A DNA stretch of 64,000 bases from Clostridium sp. KNHs214 (GCF_000744935.1 NZ_JQMW01000009.1:434001-498000), one strand, 5' to 3'. Shown: positions 7,876 to 16,868, numbered from the stretch's first letter. The notes: a model not told the origin generated them from the letters alone. Numbers and translations are program-made.

Positions 7876-8922
7876 ATGAAAAAGGATACAGTTTACTTAA
7901 TAGGAGCGGGAATAAATAAATGTATAAAAGGAGAAGAGGGAATAAGTCCACCTTTATCGAAAAGTTTTTTCAGCACTTTATTTAAAAAAGATAAATGTGC
8001 TAAAGAATATTACATTACTAAATTTTCATCTGTATTCTTTTATATAGAAAAGTATTGGAGATTGAATCCAGATAGTTTAAGTAAAACTCATTTTGATATA
8101 GGAGAATGTTTTGCACTTTTACAACTACAAATATTAGAAGCATTGGATGAGAAAAGATACTTAGATGCCTATGAATTAATTAAAATAAATTCATTATTTA
8201 AGGTTATGTTTATAGAAAATTTATATCCATTTCAGAAGTTTGCTAAAGAATCTTCAGCTATGGTTTCTTTTGGTAAAAGTATTTGTGAAAATGGAGAGAG
8301 TGTGATTACATTTAATTATGATTGTAATTTAGAGAATGCTATTGAATATGCCACAGGAGTTTCTGCCCAAAATAGCCAATGTTATGGTGTATATTTTGAT
8401 GAAGTCAAAATGCAGGAAGAGAGCAATCCTATCAATGGCAAAATTAATAATGAAAGTTTAAATGATTTTGAAATTTTAAAGTTGCATGGTTCATTAAATT
8501 GGGTGAATTATATAGAATTGAAAGATGATAAAAAAATTAATATAGATGGTTCTGGTAAGGTTATTTTAACTAATAAATGTTGGTGGGAGGATAATGAAAT
8601 TTATACATATAAGGGCATATTAGATCCATTAATTATTCCCCCTGTACTTTATAAAGATTATAGACAAAAACTTATACATAGTATATGGAAAAAAGCCAAG
8701 GATAAATTAAAAAACTGTAAAGAGTTAGTGATAATAGGATATTCTTTCCCTATAACTGATTTTTCTATAAAAAAATTATTATTAGAAAGTTTTCAGGGGC
8801 GAGAACTTGAAAAATTAATATGGGTAAATCCCAATACTACTGCAATAGAGGACGTTAAGAGAATACTGCACTATAATAAACCAATAATTTTATGCGGCTG
8901 CCTTGAGGAATTCATAAAGTAA
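7876..8922 (+). CDS. SIR2-like domain protein (candidate NADase)
   Basis: A 348-residue protein with the divergent SIR2-like fold (SIR2_2 type). The N-terminal nucleotide motif YLIGAGINK (7-15) resembles GAGxS; SVITFNYDCNLE places the catalytic-type asparagine at N147; EILKLHGSLNW places the histidine at H204; LIIPP and LVIIGYSFPITDFSIKKLL are the usual C-terminal motifs. Related domains in ThsA, DSR and other anti-phage proteins hydrolyse NAD+. Unlike those, there is no extra C-terminal domain and no adjacent effector partner: neighbours are repeats and, on the opposite strand, a methyltransferase. The start has AGGTGATAG upstream. An NADase or abortive-infection role is inference. Confidence 0.82.
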   Translation: MKKDTVYLIGAGINKCIKGEEGISPPLSKSFFSTLFKKDKCAKEYYITKFSSVFFYIEKYWRLNPDSLSKTHFDIGECFALLQLQILEALDEKRYLDAYELIKINSLFKVMFIENLYPFQKFAKESSAMVSFGKSICENGESVITFNYDCNLENAIEYATGVSAQNSQCYGVYFDEVKMQEESNPINGKINNESLNDFEILKLHGSLNWVNYIELKDDKKINIDGSGKVILTNKCWWEDNEIYTYKGILDPLIIPPVLYKDYRQKLIHSIWKKAKDKLKNCKELVIIGYSFPITDFSIKKLLLESFQGRELEKLIWVNPNTTAIEDVKRILHYNKPIILCGCLEEFIK

Positions 8923-8925
8923 GAA

Positions 8926-9205
8926 AATTATGATGTAAGTGCAATAAGAAAAATCTGTAGTTAAGTTCACAATAAATATATTTTTTAGACTACTCGCAAT
9001 ACGCTAAGAAATTCTAATGTTTTCAAATTTCAATACCCTAAAGCTTTCAAACTCGCTTCTGACGGCGCTCAAACATGAAAGCTTCTTAACGGGTATTGAA
9101 ATCTGTAAACATGTAGAAGTTCTTAGCGTATTGTGATTAGTCCCAAATTACAATTTTTTTATGGACTTAAAGTGTGCTTTTTCTTATTGCACTTGCGTCA
9201 CAATT
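8926..9205. repeat. 280-bp imperfect palindrome between convergent genes
   Basis: The arms match over about 130 bp each. The outer pair is GTAAGTGCAATAAGAAAAA (8936-8954) with its complement at 9177-9195, the middle pair CAATACGCTAAGAA with TTCTTAGCGTATTG, and the inner pair ATTTCAATACCC with GGGTATTGAAAT and AAGCTTTCA with TGAAAGCTT. The centre is near 9065. It fills the whole gap between the stop codons of the SIR2-like gene and the minus-strand methyltransferase, so it may terminate both. Confidence 0.9.
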
Positions 9206-9210
9206 CATCT

Positions 9211-10431
9211 TTATTCCCACTGGTTAAGAAATTTATAAAGTGCAGGGTAAACATTTAAATCAGACATTAACTTTAAATATTCATCCATGGCCTTAGTATT
9301 TTCGTTTTTTGTTTTTATAGCTCTTATCATTAAATTTTTAGGGGTCTCTAGAGGTGATATGTATTCTACTATAGAAACATCATAGCCTTTGGCTTCTAGC
9401 ATAGTGCCTCTCATGCCGTCAGTTAGTATGTCAGCCATTCTTGCTTTTAAAACTCCATATTTAGTTATGTTTTTGAAAGGCTTATAAGAGTATTGATTTA
9501 AAAGCTCTCTGTGACAACAAGGCACAGCTATTATTACATCAGAATTAACCCTAATACCTAAAGCTAAAGCCATATCTGTGGCAGTATCACAGGCGTGAAG
9601 AGATAGTACTACATTTATTTTTTTATCCGGTACATAATCTTTTATATCAATAGCGTGGAATTCCATATTTCTATAGCCTAAGTTCTCAGCCATTTTTTTA
9701 GAAGAGGCTATAACATTTTTAGAATAATCAAGTCCTATAAAATGACATTTTAATTTTTTTACTTCTGTTAAATAGTAATTTAATACAAAGGATAAGTAGG
9801 ATTTACCACAGCCGCAGTCTAATACAGTGATATCTTTTTTGTTGTTTTTATCTAGTTTATCAAATATACTATCTAAAAGCTCCACATAATGATCTATTTG
9901 ATTATATTTTCTTATTTTGTCATTTTTAATTTTGCCGTCCTTTGTCATTATATTTATTTCTTTTAATAAACTATCTGCTTTTCCAACTTTAATATAGTAG
10001 TCTCTATTTAAAAGCGTTGAAGTTCCTTCCAAACTGTGATGTTTTGAGCAGACATCCTTTTTAGAAACCTTAGATCTAGTATTAGGTTCTTTAGAAGATT
10101 CTTTAATTTCTATGTTTTTCATGGTTACATTTTTATGGTCAGCAGATATTAGTATATTTGTGCCTCTCTCACTATATACAAATTCTAGAGTTTCATAGTT
10201 TTCAGCATCTATACATATGTCTTGTAAAATTTCTTTTAAACCTTGTAGTTTTGTAATTCCGTTGAAATTATATTGAATTTTATTATCCTTATAAATGCCT
10301 AGGCCTTTAAATTCTTTTAAACCAGTTTTAAAATTTGTACTTATTTCTTTAAATATAGAAGAGTTTTCTTCAAATCTGCTTTCTAACCCCATGAAGAAAA
10401 GCTTTAATTTATTTATACTTGATTTATTCAT
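9211..10431 (-). CDS. SAM-dependent methyltransferase, GSTCD-like (Methyltransf_32 type)
   Basis: A 406-residue protein. The first 130 residues are a variable, partly charged region; a class I methyltransferase domain follows, with motif I ITVLDCGCGKSYLSF, an acidic HFIGLDYSKNVI, INVVLSLHACDTATD (the LHACD motif typical of this family), and a VPCCHRELL motif. Clostridial homologues are annotated only as SAM-dependent methyltransferases and I know of no proven substrate; rRNA or tRNA is possible. The ATG at 10431 is preferred over 10449 because AAGGG sits about nine bases before it on the minus strand. It is convergent with the SIR2-like gene and divergent from the thiamine operon. Confidence 0.8.
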   Translation of the reverse strand: MNKSSINKLKLFFMGLESRFEENSSIFKEISTNFKTGLKEFKGLGIYKDNKIQYNFNGITKLQGLKEILQDICIDAENYETLEFVYSERGTNILISADHKNVTMKNIEIKESSKEPNTRSKVSKKDVCSKHHSLEGTSTLLNRDYYIKVGKADSLLKEINIMTKDGKIKNDKIRKYNQIDHYVELLDSIFDKLDKNNKKDITVLDCGCGKSYLSFVLNYYLTEVKKLKCHFIGLDYSKNVIASSKKMAENLGYRNMEFHAIDIKDYVPDKKINVVLSLHACDTATDMALALGIRVNSDVIIAVPCCHRELLNQYSYKPFKNITKYGVLKARMADILTDGMRGTMLEAKGYDVSIVEYISPLETPKNLMIRAIKTKNENTKAMDEYLKLMSDLNVYPALYKFLNQWE

Positions 10432-10566
10432 TATATCATCCCTTTTCATATACTATATGCAAATGCAATTATATCAAAGTTATCTATTATAATTCAACAT
10501 TTACAATAATTTTATTTACCTAAATAGAAAAAAGTGTTATGATGTATATGTAAAATTTAATATGTA

Positions 10567-10656
10567 AGCAAGGGGATCCTGTAATGACAGGCTGAGAAAG
10601 GGATGTTATCTCTGACCCTAGGAACCTGATTTGGTTAGAACCAACGTAGGGAATGC
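10567..10656 (+). promoter_or_regulatory. TPP riboswitch (THI element)
   Basis: The conserved core is clear: AGGGGATCCTGTAATGACAGG, CTGAGAAAGGGA, GACCCTAGGAACCTGAT, then GGTTAGAACCAACGTAGGGAA. This binds thiamine pyrophosphate and shuts off the thiazole operon that follows. Confidence 0.96.
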
Positions 10657-10675
10657 TTTTGTTGTAGTATTTTTA

Positions 10676-10731
10676 GGTACATTTCCTGCGGATTTGTATC
10701 TTTTTTGTTTTATAAAGAAAAAAGATACAAA
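10676..10731 (+). terminator. Riboswitch expression platform with overlapping hairpins
   Basis: GGTACA (10676-10681) can pair with TGTATC (10695-10700), immediately followed by TTTTTT, a minimal terminator. The same TTTGTATCTTTTTT (10693-10706) also pairs perfectly over 14 bp with AAAAAAGATACAAA (10718-10731). The two folds exclude each other. The thiS RBS lies about 20 bases further on. Confidence 0.6.
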
Positions 10732-10763
10732 GGCTAAATATATTAAAGGTAGGAGGTGTGAAA

Positions 10764-10958
10764 ATGATAGTAAATGGAAAAGAAATGGATTTTAAGGAAG
10801 GTATTACAGTAGAAAAAATGCTTGAAGAGCTGAATATTTCCAGGGAAAAAGTTGTTGTAGAAATAAACTTAGAAATATCAGACAGAGATAAGTTTAAGGA
10901 AAGAATATTAAATAAAGAAGATAAAGTTGAAATTGTAGCTTTTGTAGGTGGGGGTTAA
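10764..10958 (+). CDS. thiS: Sulfur carrier protein ThiS
   Basis: A 64-residue beta-grasp protein ending in AFVGGG, so it carries the C-terminal Gly-Gly that is adenylated by ThiF and converted to thiocarboxylate as sulfur donor for the thiazole ring. The open frame includes a GTG at 10758, but ATG 10764 lies seven bases from AGGAGG and gives the usual MIVNGKEMDF start. It is the first gene of the riboswitch-controlled operon; thiF begins three bases after its stop. Confidence 0.93.
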   Translation: MIVNGKEMDFKEGITVEKMLEELNISREKVVVEINLEISDRDKFKERILNKEDKVEIVAFVGGG

Positions 10959-10960
10959 AA

Positions 10961-11764
10961 TTGAAGATTTTTTTTAATGGAAGGAAAATTGAAGTTCATG
11001 AAAATATTACAGCTTTTGAATTAAAAAAGATATTTAATTATAAAGGAGACATATGTATTTTAAATGGATTTCCTTTGGATAAGAATTATGAACTAAAAGA
11101 AGGGGATAATTTATTTTTTATAAATAAAGGACAGATGCCAGACAAAGAAGAAATTGAATATTTATTAACTTCCAGACATACTCCTGGGGTGCATAAAAAA
11201 ATTAAAAAGGCATCTATTGGTATAGCAGGGCTTGGGGGACTAGGATCTAATATAGCCGTATCTTTAGCAAGAATGGGTATTGGTAAACTTATATTAGTAG
11301 ATTTTGATCTGGTGGAACCTAGTAACTTAAATAGGCAGCAGTATTTCATAGAACACATAGGTATGAAGAAAACCCAAGCTATAAAAGATATAATAGGCAA
11401 CATAAATCCCTTTGTGGAAGTTGTAACGAAAGATTTATATTTGGATAAAAACAATGTAGTTAAATGCTTTGATGATGCAAGTATTGTGGCAGAAGCTTTG
11501 GATAATCCCATTAACAAGGCAGAAATAGTTAATACCATACTTTTGGACGGAGAAAAAACTGTTGTAGCTGCATCGGGTATGGCAGGTTATTTTAGTTCAA
11601 ATTTAATAAAGACAAAGAGAGTTATGAAAAATTTTTATATGGTAGGAGACTTAGAATCTGAAGCAAAGATAGGCTGTGGACTTATGGCTCCAAGGACTGC
11701 TATTGCAGCAAATCATCAAGCAAATATGATAATTAGAATTTTGTTAGGTGAAAATGATTGTTAA
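10961..11764 (+). CDS. thiF: Sulfur carrier adenylyltransferase ThiF with N-terminal ThiS-like domain
   Basis: A 267-residue protein. Residues 1-58 ([20 protein letters not shown] onward) form a second ThiS-like beta-grasp domain that lacks the terminal Gly-Gly. Residues 60-267 are an E1-like adenylating domain with [29 protein letters not shown] and a conserved ASGMAGY segment. It activates the ThiS C-terminus with ATP. No CxxC zinc ligands are visible, as in the short clostridial ThiF group. The start is TTG 10961, supported by GGTGGGGG upstream and by alignment to the beta-grasp domain. The stop overlaps the region before thiG. The built-in inert carrier domain may act as a regulatory or docking module; that is inference. 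Confidence 0.88.
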   Translation: MKIFFNGRKIEVHENITAFELKKIFNYKGDICILNGFPLDKNYELKEGDNLFFINKGQMPDKEEIEYLLTSRHTPGVHKKIKKASIGIAGLGGLGSNIAVSLARMGIGKLILVDFDLVEPSNLNRQQYFIEHIGMKKTQAIKDIIGNINPFVEVVTKDLYLDKNNVVKCFDDASIVAEALDNPINKAEIVNTILLDGEKTVVAASGMAGYFSSNLIKTKRVMKNFYMVGDLESEAKIGCGLMAPRTAIAANHQANMIIRILLGENDC

Positions 11765-11783
11765 TTATGAGGAGATGTGTATT

Positions 11784-12557
11784 ATGGAAAATTTAATTAT
11801 AGGTGGAGCGGAATTAGAAAGTAGATTATTTGTTGGAACTGGAAAGTTTCCTTCCACAAAAGTTATACCTAAAGTAATCGAAAAGTCACAAACTCAAGTG
11901 GTAACTACAGCTATAAGAAGAGTAGATTTAAATTCAAGGGGGGAAAATATTATAGAATGCATACCTAAAGATGTAATATTACTTCCTAATACTTCAGGAG
12001 CAAGAACTGCAGAAGAAGCTATAAGAATAGCTAGGCTTGGAAAAGCTATGGGCTGTGGAAATTGGGTTAAAATAGAGGTTATACCGGATAATAAATATTT
12101 ACTTCCTGACAATCAAGAAACTATTAAAGCTACAGAAGTATTAAGTAAAGAAGGCTTTGTAGTACTTCCTTATATGAGTCCTGATTTGATGGCTGCAAAA
12201 AGATTAGTAAATGTTGGAGCAGCGGCAGTTATGCCATTGGGAGCACCTATAGGAAGTAATAGGGGAATTAGGACAGGTGAATTAATAAGAATACTTATAG
12301 AAGAAATAAAGGTTCCTATTATAGTAGATGCAGGTGTAGGGAAACCATCAGATGCAGTACAAGCTATGGAAATGGGTGCAGGGGCCGTTTTAGTAGACAC
12401 AGCTATAGCCACATCTGAAGATCCAGTTAAAATGGCAGAAGCTTTTTCATTAGGCGTTAAGTCAGGTAGGATGGCTTACGAGGCTAGATTAGGTGCACAA
12501 TCACAATATGGAAATGCATCTTCACCACTTACTGGTTTTTTGAATGGGGGTAAATAG
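11784..12557 (+). CDS. thiG: Thiazole synthase ThiG
   Basis: A 257-residue TIM-barrel enzyme that condenses deoxyxylulose phosphate, dehydroglycine and ThiS thiocarboxylate into the thiazole phosphate. The imine-forming lysine is K96 in GNWVKIEVI, at the same number as in the Bacillus subtilis enzyme; [11 protein letters not shown] and [11 protein letters not shown] form the phosphate site. The open frame extends 12 codons upstream, but ATG 11784 has GAGGAG ten bases before it. It overlaps nothing and is followed directly by thiH. Confidence 0.95.
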   Translation: MENLIIGGAELESRLFVGTGKFPSTKVIPKVIEKSQTQVVTTAIRRVDLNSRGENIIECIPKDVILLPNTSGARTAEEAIRIARLGKAMGCGNWVKIEVIPDNKYLLPDNQETIKATEVLSKEGFVVLPYMSPDLMAAKRLVNVGAAAVMPLGAPIGSNRGIRTGELIRILIEEIKVPIIVDAGVGKPSDAVQAMEMGAGAVLVDTAIATSEDPVKMAEAFSLGVKSGRMAYEARLGAQSQYGNASSPLTGFLNGGK

Positions 12558-12558
12558 A

Positions 12559-13662
12559 GTGAGATTTTATGATTATTATTCTAGGTATAAGGACTTTGAT
12601 TATGATGAATTCTTTAATAATGTTACTGAATTGGATGTAAAAAGAGTTTTGAGTAAAAACGTAATAAGTGAATTGGATTTTTTAACATTGTTGTCGTCAA
12701 AGGCAGAAGAATTTTTAGAGGAAATGGCACAAAAAGCACATACATTAGCTTTGCAGAATTACGGTAAGGTAATAGAGTTATTTACACCTTTATATCTTGC
12801 AAATTATTGTGTAAATAAATGTGCTTATTGCGGATTTAACTGTGCAAATAGTATTAAAAGAAATAAATTGAGTATAGAGGAGATAGAAAAAGAAGCTAAG
12901 AATATAGTATCTAAAGGATTTAAGCACATACTTATTTTGACGGGAGAATCTCCAAAGGATACGCCTGTATCATATATTGTTGAGGCAGTAAAAGTTTTAA
13001 AAAAATATTTTCAATCTGTAGCTATAGAAATATACCCACTAAATCAGGAAGAATATAATCAGGTGGTAGAAGCAGGGGTGGATGGACTTACTGTTTACCA
13101 AGAAGTATATGATGAAAAAATATATGATAGGGTACATATTGCCGGACCTAAGAAAAACTATAAGTTTAGATTAGATGCCCCTGAAAAGGGATGTATAGCT
13201 AAAATGAGAACGGTAAATATAGGAGCGCTTCTAGGTTTAAATGAATGGAGAAGAGAAGCTTTTGCCACAGGACTACATGCAAAATACTTACAAGATAAGT
13301 ATTCAGATGTAGATGTTAGTGTTTCTCCTCCTAGAATAAGACCTCATGCAGGGGTTTTTGAGGATGTATACCCAGTAAATGATAAAAATATTGTACAGTA
13401 TATATTGGCTATTAGAATACTTATGCCAAGGGTAGGAATTACCGTATCTACTAGAGAAAAGGCAGAGTTTAGGGATAACCTAATCCCTTTAGGTGTTACT
13501 AAAATGTCAGCTGAATCAAGCACAGAAGTAGGTGGACATGAATTGAAAAATGAAAGTGAACCTCAATTTGACACAGCGGATAAAAGAAACCTAGAACAGG
13601 TTATGGACAGTATAGTAAAAAGAGGATATGAGCCTATATTTAAGAATTGGATGCAATTCTAA
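12559..13662 (+). CDS. thiH: 2-iminoacetate synthase ThiH (tyrosine lyase)
   Basis: A 367-residue radical SAM enzyme that cleaves tyrosine to dehydroglycine and p-cresol, supplying the nitrogen and C2 of the thiazole. The [4Fe-4S] motif is C84-VNK-C88-AY-C91, followed by GFNCANSIKRNKLS. ILTGESPKDTP and the C-terminal MSAESSTEVGG are typical of ThiH. GTG 12559, one base after the thiG stop, is preferred over ATG 12544 because GGGGGT lies at the right distance and homologues begin near FYDYY. A tyrosine-dependent thiazole route rather than glycine oxidase (ThiO) fits an anaerobe. Confidence 0.95.
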   Translation: MRFYDYYSRYKDFDYDEFFNNVTELDVKRVLSKNVISELDFLTLLSSKAEEFLEEMAQKAHTLALQNYGKVIELFTPLYLANYCVNKCAYCGFNCANSIKRNKLSIEEIEKEAKNIVSKGFKHILILTGESPKDTPVSYIVEAVKVLKKYFQSVAIEIYPLNQEEYNQVVEAGVDGLTVYQEVYDEKIYDRVHIAGPKKNYKFRLDAPEKGCIAKMRTVNIGALLGLNEWRREAFATGLHAKYLQDKYSDVDVSVSPPRIRPHAGVFEDVYPVNDKNIVQYILAIRILMPRVGITVSTREKAEFRDNLIPLGVTKMSAESSTEVGGHELKNESEPQFDTADKRNLEQVMDSIVKRGYEPIFKNWMQF

Positions 13663-13737
13663 TTTAACTAATAATCTCAACTTTAGTGTGTGTATTATTT
13701 CACTTAATTAGGATATACGCTGCAGTTTTAATTTAAG

Positions 13738-13779
13738 GAATTCTTCTCCACTTTAGCGTGAGTAGGTGGGGGAGAATTC
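13738..13779. repeat. Hairpin GAATTCTTCTCCACT / AGTAGGTGGGGGAGAATTC
   Basis: A strong imperfect stem with a TTAGCGTG loop lies between thiH and tenI. It resembles the hairpin at 228-264 (shared CTCC.ACTT.AGCGT core), suggesting a small interspersed palindrome. No T-tract follows, so transcription may read on into tenI. Confidence 0.5.
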
Positions 13780-13832
13780 AATGATAAAATCAATTATGAA
13801 AGAAACTATACATTAAAAAGGTTGTGTTTAAT

Positions 13833-14438
13833 ATGCCTAAATTGTATTTAATAACTAATAGAAAACTTGTAAAAAATCATAATTTCTTTCATGTAATAAA
13901 TGAGAGCATTAAAGGCGGAGTTGATACTATAATATTAAGGGAGAAAGATTTAAATGAGCAAGAGCTCATAAGTTATGGTAAAAAAATAAAAGAAATAATA
14001 GGTTATAGAAAAGTTAAGCTTATAATAAATGGGAATTTTAATGCTATGAAAGCGGTAAAAGCAAACGGATACCATATGAAATTTAAAGATTTTTTAGATA
14101 AAAAACCTAAAAACATTTCTGTAGGTGTTTCAGTGCATAGTGTAGAAGAAGCTATGATTTGTGAGGAAAAGGGTGCAGACTATATTTTAGTTAGCCATAT
14201 CTATCCAACGGATTGCAAGAAAGGGCTACAGCCTAAAGGAGTTAATTTTATTAAAGAAGTTAGAAGTAAGGTGTCTATACCAGTAATAACATTAGGTGGC
14301 ATAAATGCTGAAAACGCAAGAGAAGCAATAGAAAATGGTGCTGATGGAGTGGCGGTAATGTCTTATATAATGGCATCGGAAGAGCCCTTTATAAGTGCAA
14401 AAAAATTAAAAGAGAACATAAAAATTGTTACGGGGTAA
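13833..14438 (+). CDS. tenI: Thiazole tautomerase TenI (ThiE-like fold)
   Basis: A 201-residue TIM barrel of the ThiE/TenI family. The segment SHIYPTDCKKG places a histidine at residue 122, the same number as the catalytic His of Bacillus TenI, and the DCKKG loop is TenI-like; the ThiE-specific pyrimidine-binding residues are not obvious. TenI aromatises the ThiG product to the thiazole carboxylate phosphate. That fits its place at the end of thiS-F-G-H. Automatic annotation would probably call it thiamine-phosphate synthase. ATG 13833 gives MPKLYLITNR; the AAAAAGG RBS is eleven bases upstream. A 170-bp gap with a hairpin separates it from thiH. Confidence 0.75.
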   Translation: MPKLYLITNRKLVKNHNFFHVINESIKGGVDTIILREKDLNEQELISYGKKIKEIIGYRKVKLIINGNFNAMKAVKANGYHMKFKDFLDKKPKNISVGVSVHSVEEAMICEEKGADYILVSHIYPTDCKKGLQPKGVNFIKEVRSKVSIPVITLGGINAENAREAIENGADGVAVMSYIMASEEPFISAKKLKENIKIVTG

Positions 14439-14464
14439 CAATTTTTAGTGAACAAGAGGGCGGA

Positions 14465-14504
14465 GTGCTAGAGTGCTAGTGTGCCAGTGGGCTAGAGTGC
14501 TAGG
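14465..14504. repeat. Five tandem 8-bp repeats (GTGCTAGn)
   Basis: Exactly 40 bp consists of GTGCTAGA, GTGCTAGT, GTGCCAGT, GGGCTAGA and GTGCTAGG. The units are GC-richer than the surroundings. They lie 27 bp past the tenI stop, just before the hairpin at 14512-14540. Confidence 0.85.
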
Positions 14505-14511
14505 TATGGTG

Positions 14512-14547
14512 GATTTTCCTTCGCTATGCTATGGGAAATCTTTTATT
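14512..14547 (+). terminator. Hairpin with T-rich tail after tenI
   Basis: GATTTTCC (14512-14519) pairs with GGGAAATC (14533-14540), followed by TTTTATTG. It is the likely end of the thiamine transcript. The rest of 14548-14868 is AT-rich with no ORF or strong structure apart from a weak AAAATTAT / ATAATTTT inverted pair near 14817-14845. Confidence 0.5.
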
Positions 14548-14868
14548 GTACGAAAAAAATATGAATGGAGACATAAAGTTTGAATTATTTTATTTAGTGA
14601 AATGATTCAAGCTTTTAGTTTTTTATACTTTAAAATTTTTTTAATTTGTAATTTTAATGTTCTAATGTTACTTATGAATTAAATTTTGAGCTAATAAACT
14701 ACTAAAATAGATAAGAACATGTGTTTAATGAGTAGAATATTTTTGGAAAATATATCAATAATAGTTGAATAATTGAAGTTCAAATGCTAAGATATAAATA
14801 TAAATGAACTTATCTAAAATTATGGTTAATAGAACTATAATTTTAAAGAAAATATTAAAAGTGAAGTG

Positions 14869-16868
14869 ATGAAATCTGAAAAAGATTAAGTATATTATTA
14901 GTTTTTGTATTATATTTATAGCTCTTTTAATTATAGGAGAAAGCCATATTTTTCATTTAGACAATTTTTATACTCAATATTGGAGTACTACATTATATTT
15001 ACAAGATGGTATAAAAAGTGAAGAAATGATTAAGGATATAGTTGATTCAGCAGTTTGTAATGAAGTTGAGGTATTTACGTTTATAAATTCAGGGGTAAAT
15101 ACCTCTTCTGTTCAATATAATATTTATGGAACTCCAGGGGCTGAAAAATGCATAAATAAAAATTCAAATATATTTGAAAAGAAATATACAAGTCTCTTTT
15201 TGGGAAGTATTGATTTTAAGTTTAGCAATATTCAAGATATAGCTGATATTAAAAATCAAAATGAATATTATGTTATAGGTAGTGGTGAAAAAGTTCATAA
15301 ATTTAAAATGGATTTAATTAATAAGTATGCAGGAAATCATCCTAAAAAGGGTTATCTGGATAAAGAGTCAAAAAAGAATACCATTTTTATATGGATACTT
15401 TCCAATTAGCATTATTTTATTACTATCTTTTTATGATACTATTTCACAAAAAAAAGAAGATGTCATTAAAATAACTATGGGTGAAAGAATAAGTAAGATC
15501 ATAATTCAAAATATCCTCTTAGATTCTTTTGTATTTATAGCTTCTTTTTTATTAATAGTATTTATTTTATCTAGATATACTTATGTATTCTTTAATTTTA
15601 AAATTTCAATTATATTATTTGGTGCATTACTTATTATCAATGGATTGTTATATTTAAATTTATATTTTTATGATCTAAAAGAGGCTTTCTCTAATGGAAA
15701 AAGCTCTAGAAATTTATTATCAATTAATTATGGTTTAAAATTAATAACAACCATTGTTACAATTTTTATAATATCCAGTAATATAGCATTTATTTTTGAG
15801 TCTTATAGTTTTTGTAAACAAAAAAACTTTTTTACAAACCATAAGGATTACTACCACGTAGAATTTTTGTATAAACCAGTTAGAAATAGTGATGGAACTA
15901 TAGATGATAGATTAGATGAATCTATGGCTGTACAATGGAAATTTTATACGGAATTTTTTAACCAATTTAATTCAATTGCCTTAAAGGATATTTCTGATTT
16001 TTTTGAAATAAAATCTATTTATGCAAATAGAAATGCTTTAAATTATTTAAAAAGAAAAATAACTGAACTTAATAATTTAAATTTAGATAAAGAATACTAT
16101 TTTATATTACCTAGTAAAATGAAAGATGATCCTCGTATTATTGATAAAATAAAAGGGAGTATAAATTATTCAGGTGGAGATGCTGATTTTTATTACAAGT
16201 ATGAAGTTATATATTATGATGATAATATCCATATAGTTGGAATGGATGAGGATAATGTATACGGAAGTGATTTAATTAAAAATCCTGTTATTGTTTACAA
16301 TAATATGGAAGTTCATAGAATCAAAAGTGAAAATGATGATGAATATAGAGAACCACTAAATGAATTAGATGATGTTATATATAGAATATCATCTAATGAT
16401 GATATGTATAAATTTAATAAATTTTTAGAGAAACATAATCTAGTAGGTCAAAATATCTATAAAATAAATGCATTAGAAAAGTATGAAAATATGTGGAAGA
16501 TAGCTAAAAGAATTTTATATATTAATTTAGTATTTAGCATTTTGGTTTTACTTTTAGAAATTATAGTGATTAATTGGATTATTAAAATGGAGTATAAAAT
16601 TAATGCTATTGAGCTTTCTATTAAGAAAATTGTTGGATACAGTATTTTAGAAAAAAATAGAAAAATTATCATGATGACGGTTATAACTACTATGATGAGT
16701 ATATTAACAGCTGTTATTTTAAATATAATAATGAAAACTCAGAAAGCTTATTATCTGGCTTTGGGTGGAATTGTAATATTGATATTTGAAATTTTGATTA
16801 TTATATTTAATATACAGAAAGTAGAAAATTGTGAAATTCAAAAGATATTGAAAGGAGGGAATCTATGA
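14869..16868 (+). pseudogene. Bacteriocin-associated ABC permease (DUF1430-like), frameshifted
   Basis: Conceptually one protein of about 660 residues: an N-terminal membrane helix (KYIISFCIIFIALLIIG), a long extracellular domain, and several helices (SIILLLSF, FIASFLLIVFIL, ILYINLVFSILVLLLEI) as in the FtsX-like permeases paired with lactococcin-972-group exporters. It is split across frames. Removing one A from the A5 run at 14879-14883 joins ATG 14869 to the N-terminal helix. Removing one A from the A6 run at 15370-15375 joins the first part, which otherwise stops at 15409, to the second (open to 16868). An ATG at 15026 would start inside the extracellular region. The ATPase gene overlaps its stop. 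The fragments may not be functional. Confidence 0.75.

Noticed and set aside
7264-9210. Prophage or integrative island around the SIR2-like gene
   Set aside because: No integrase, transposase, phage genes or tRNA attachment site are visible; only small palindromic elements are present.
14465-14504. CRISPR-like tandem repeats
   Set aside because: The units are 8 bp with no spacers and there are no cas genes. The Cas4-like domain at 47887 is part of a helicase fusion, not a CRISPR locus.
15369-15376. A AAA AAG slippery heptamer in the exporter permease, suggesting programmed -1 frameshifting
   Set aside because: A -1 shift leads into a frame that ends after about 27 codons and does not encode the membrane domain; the continuation lies in the +1 frame, so a single-base insertion fits better.
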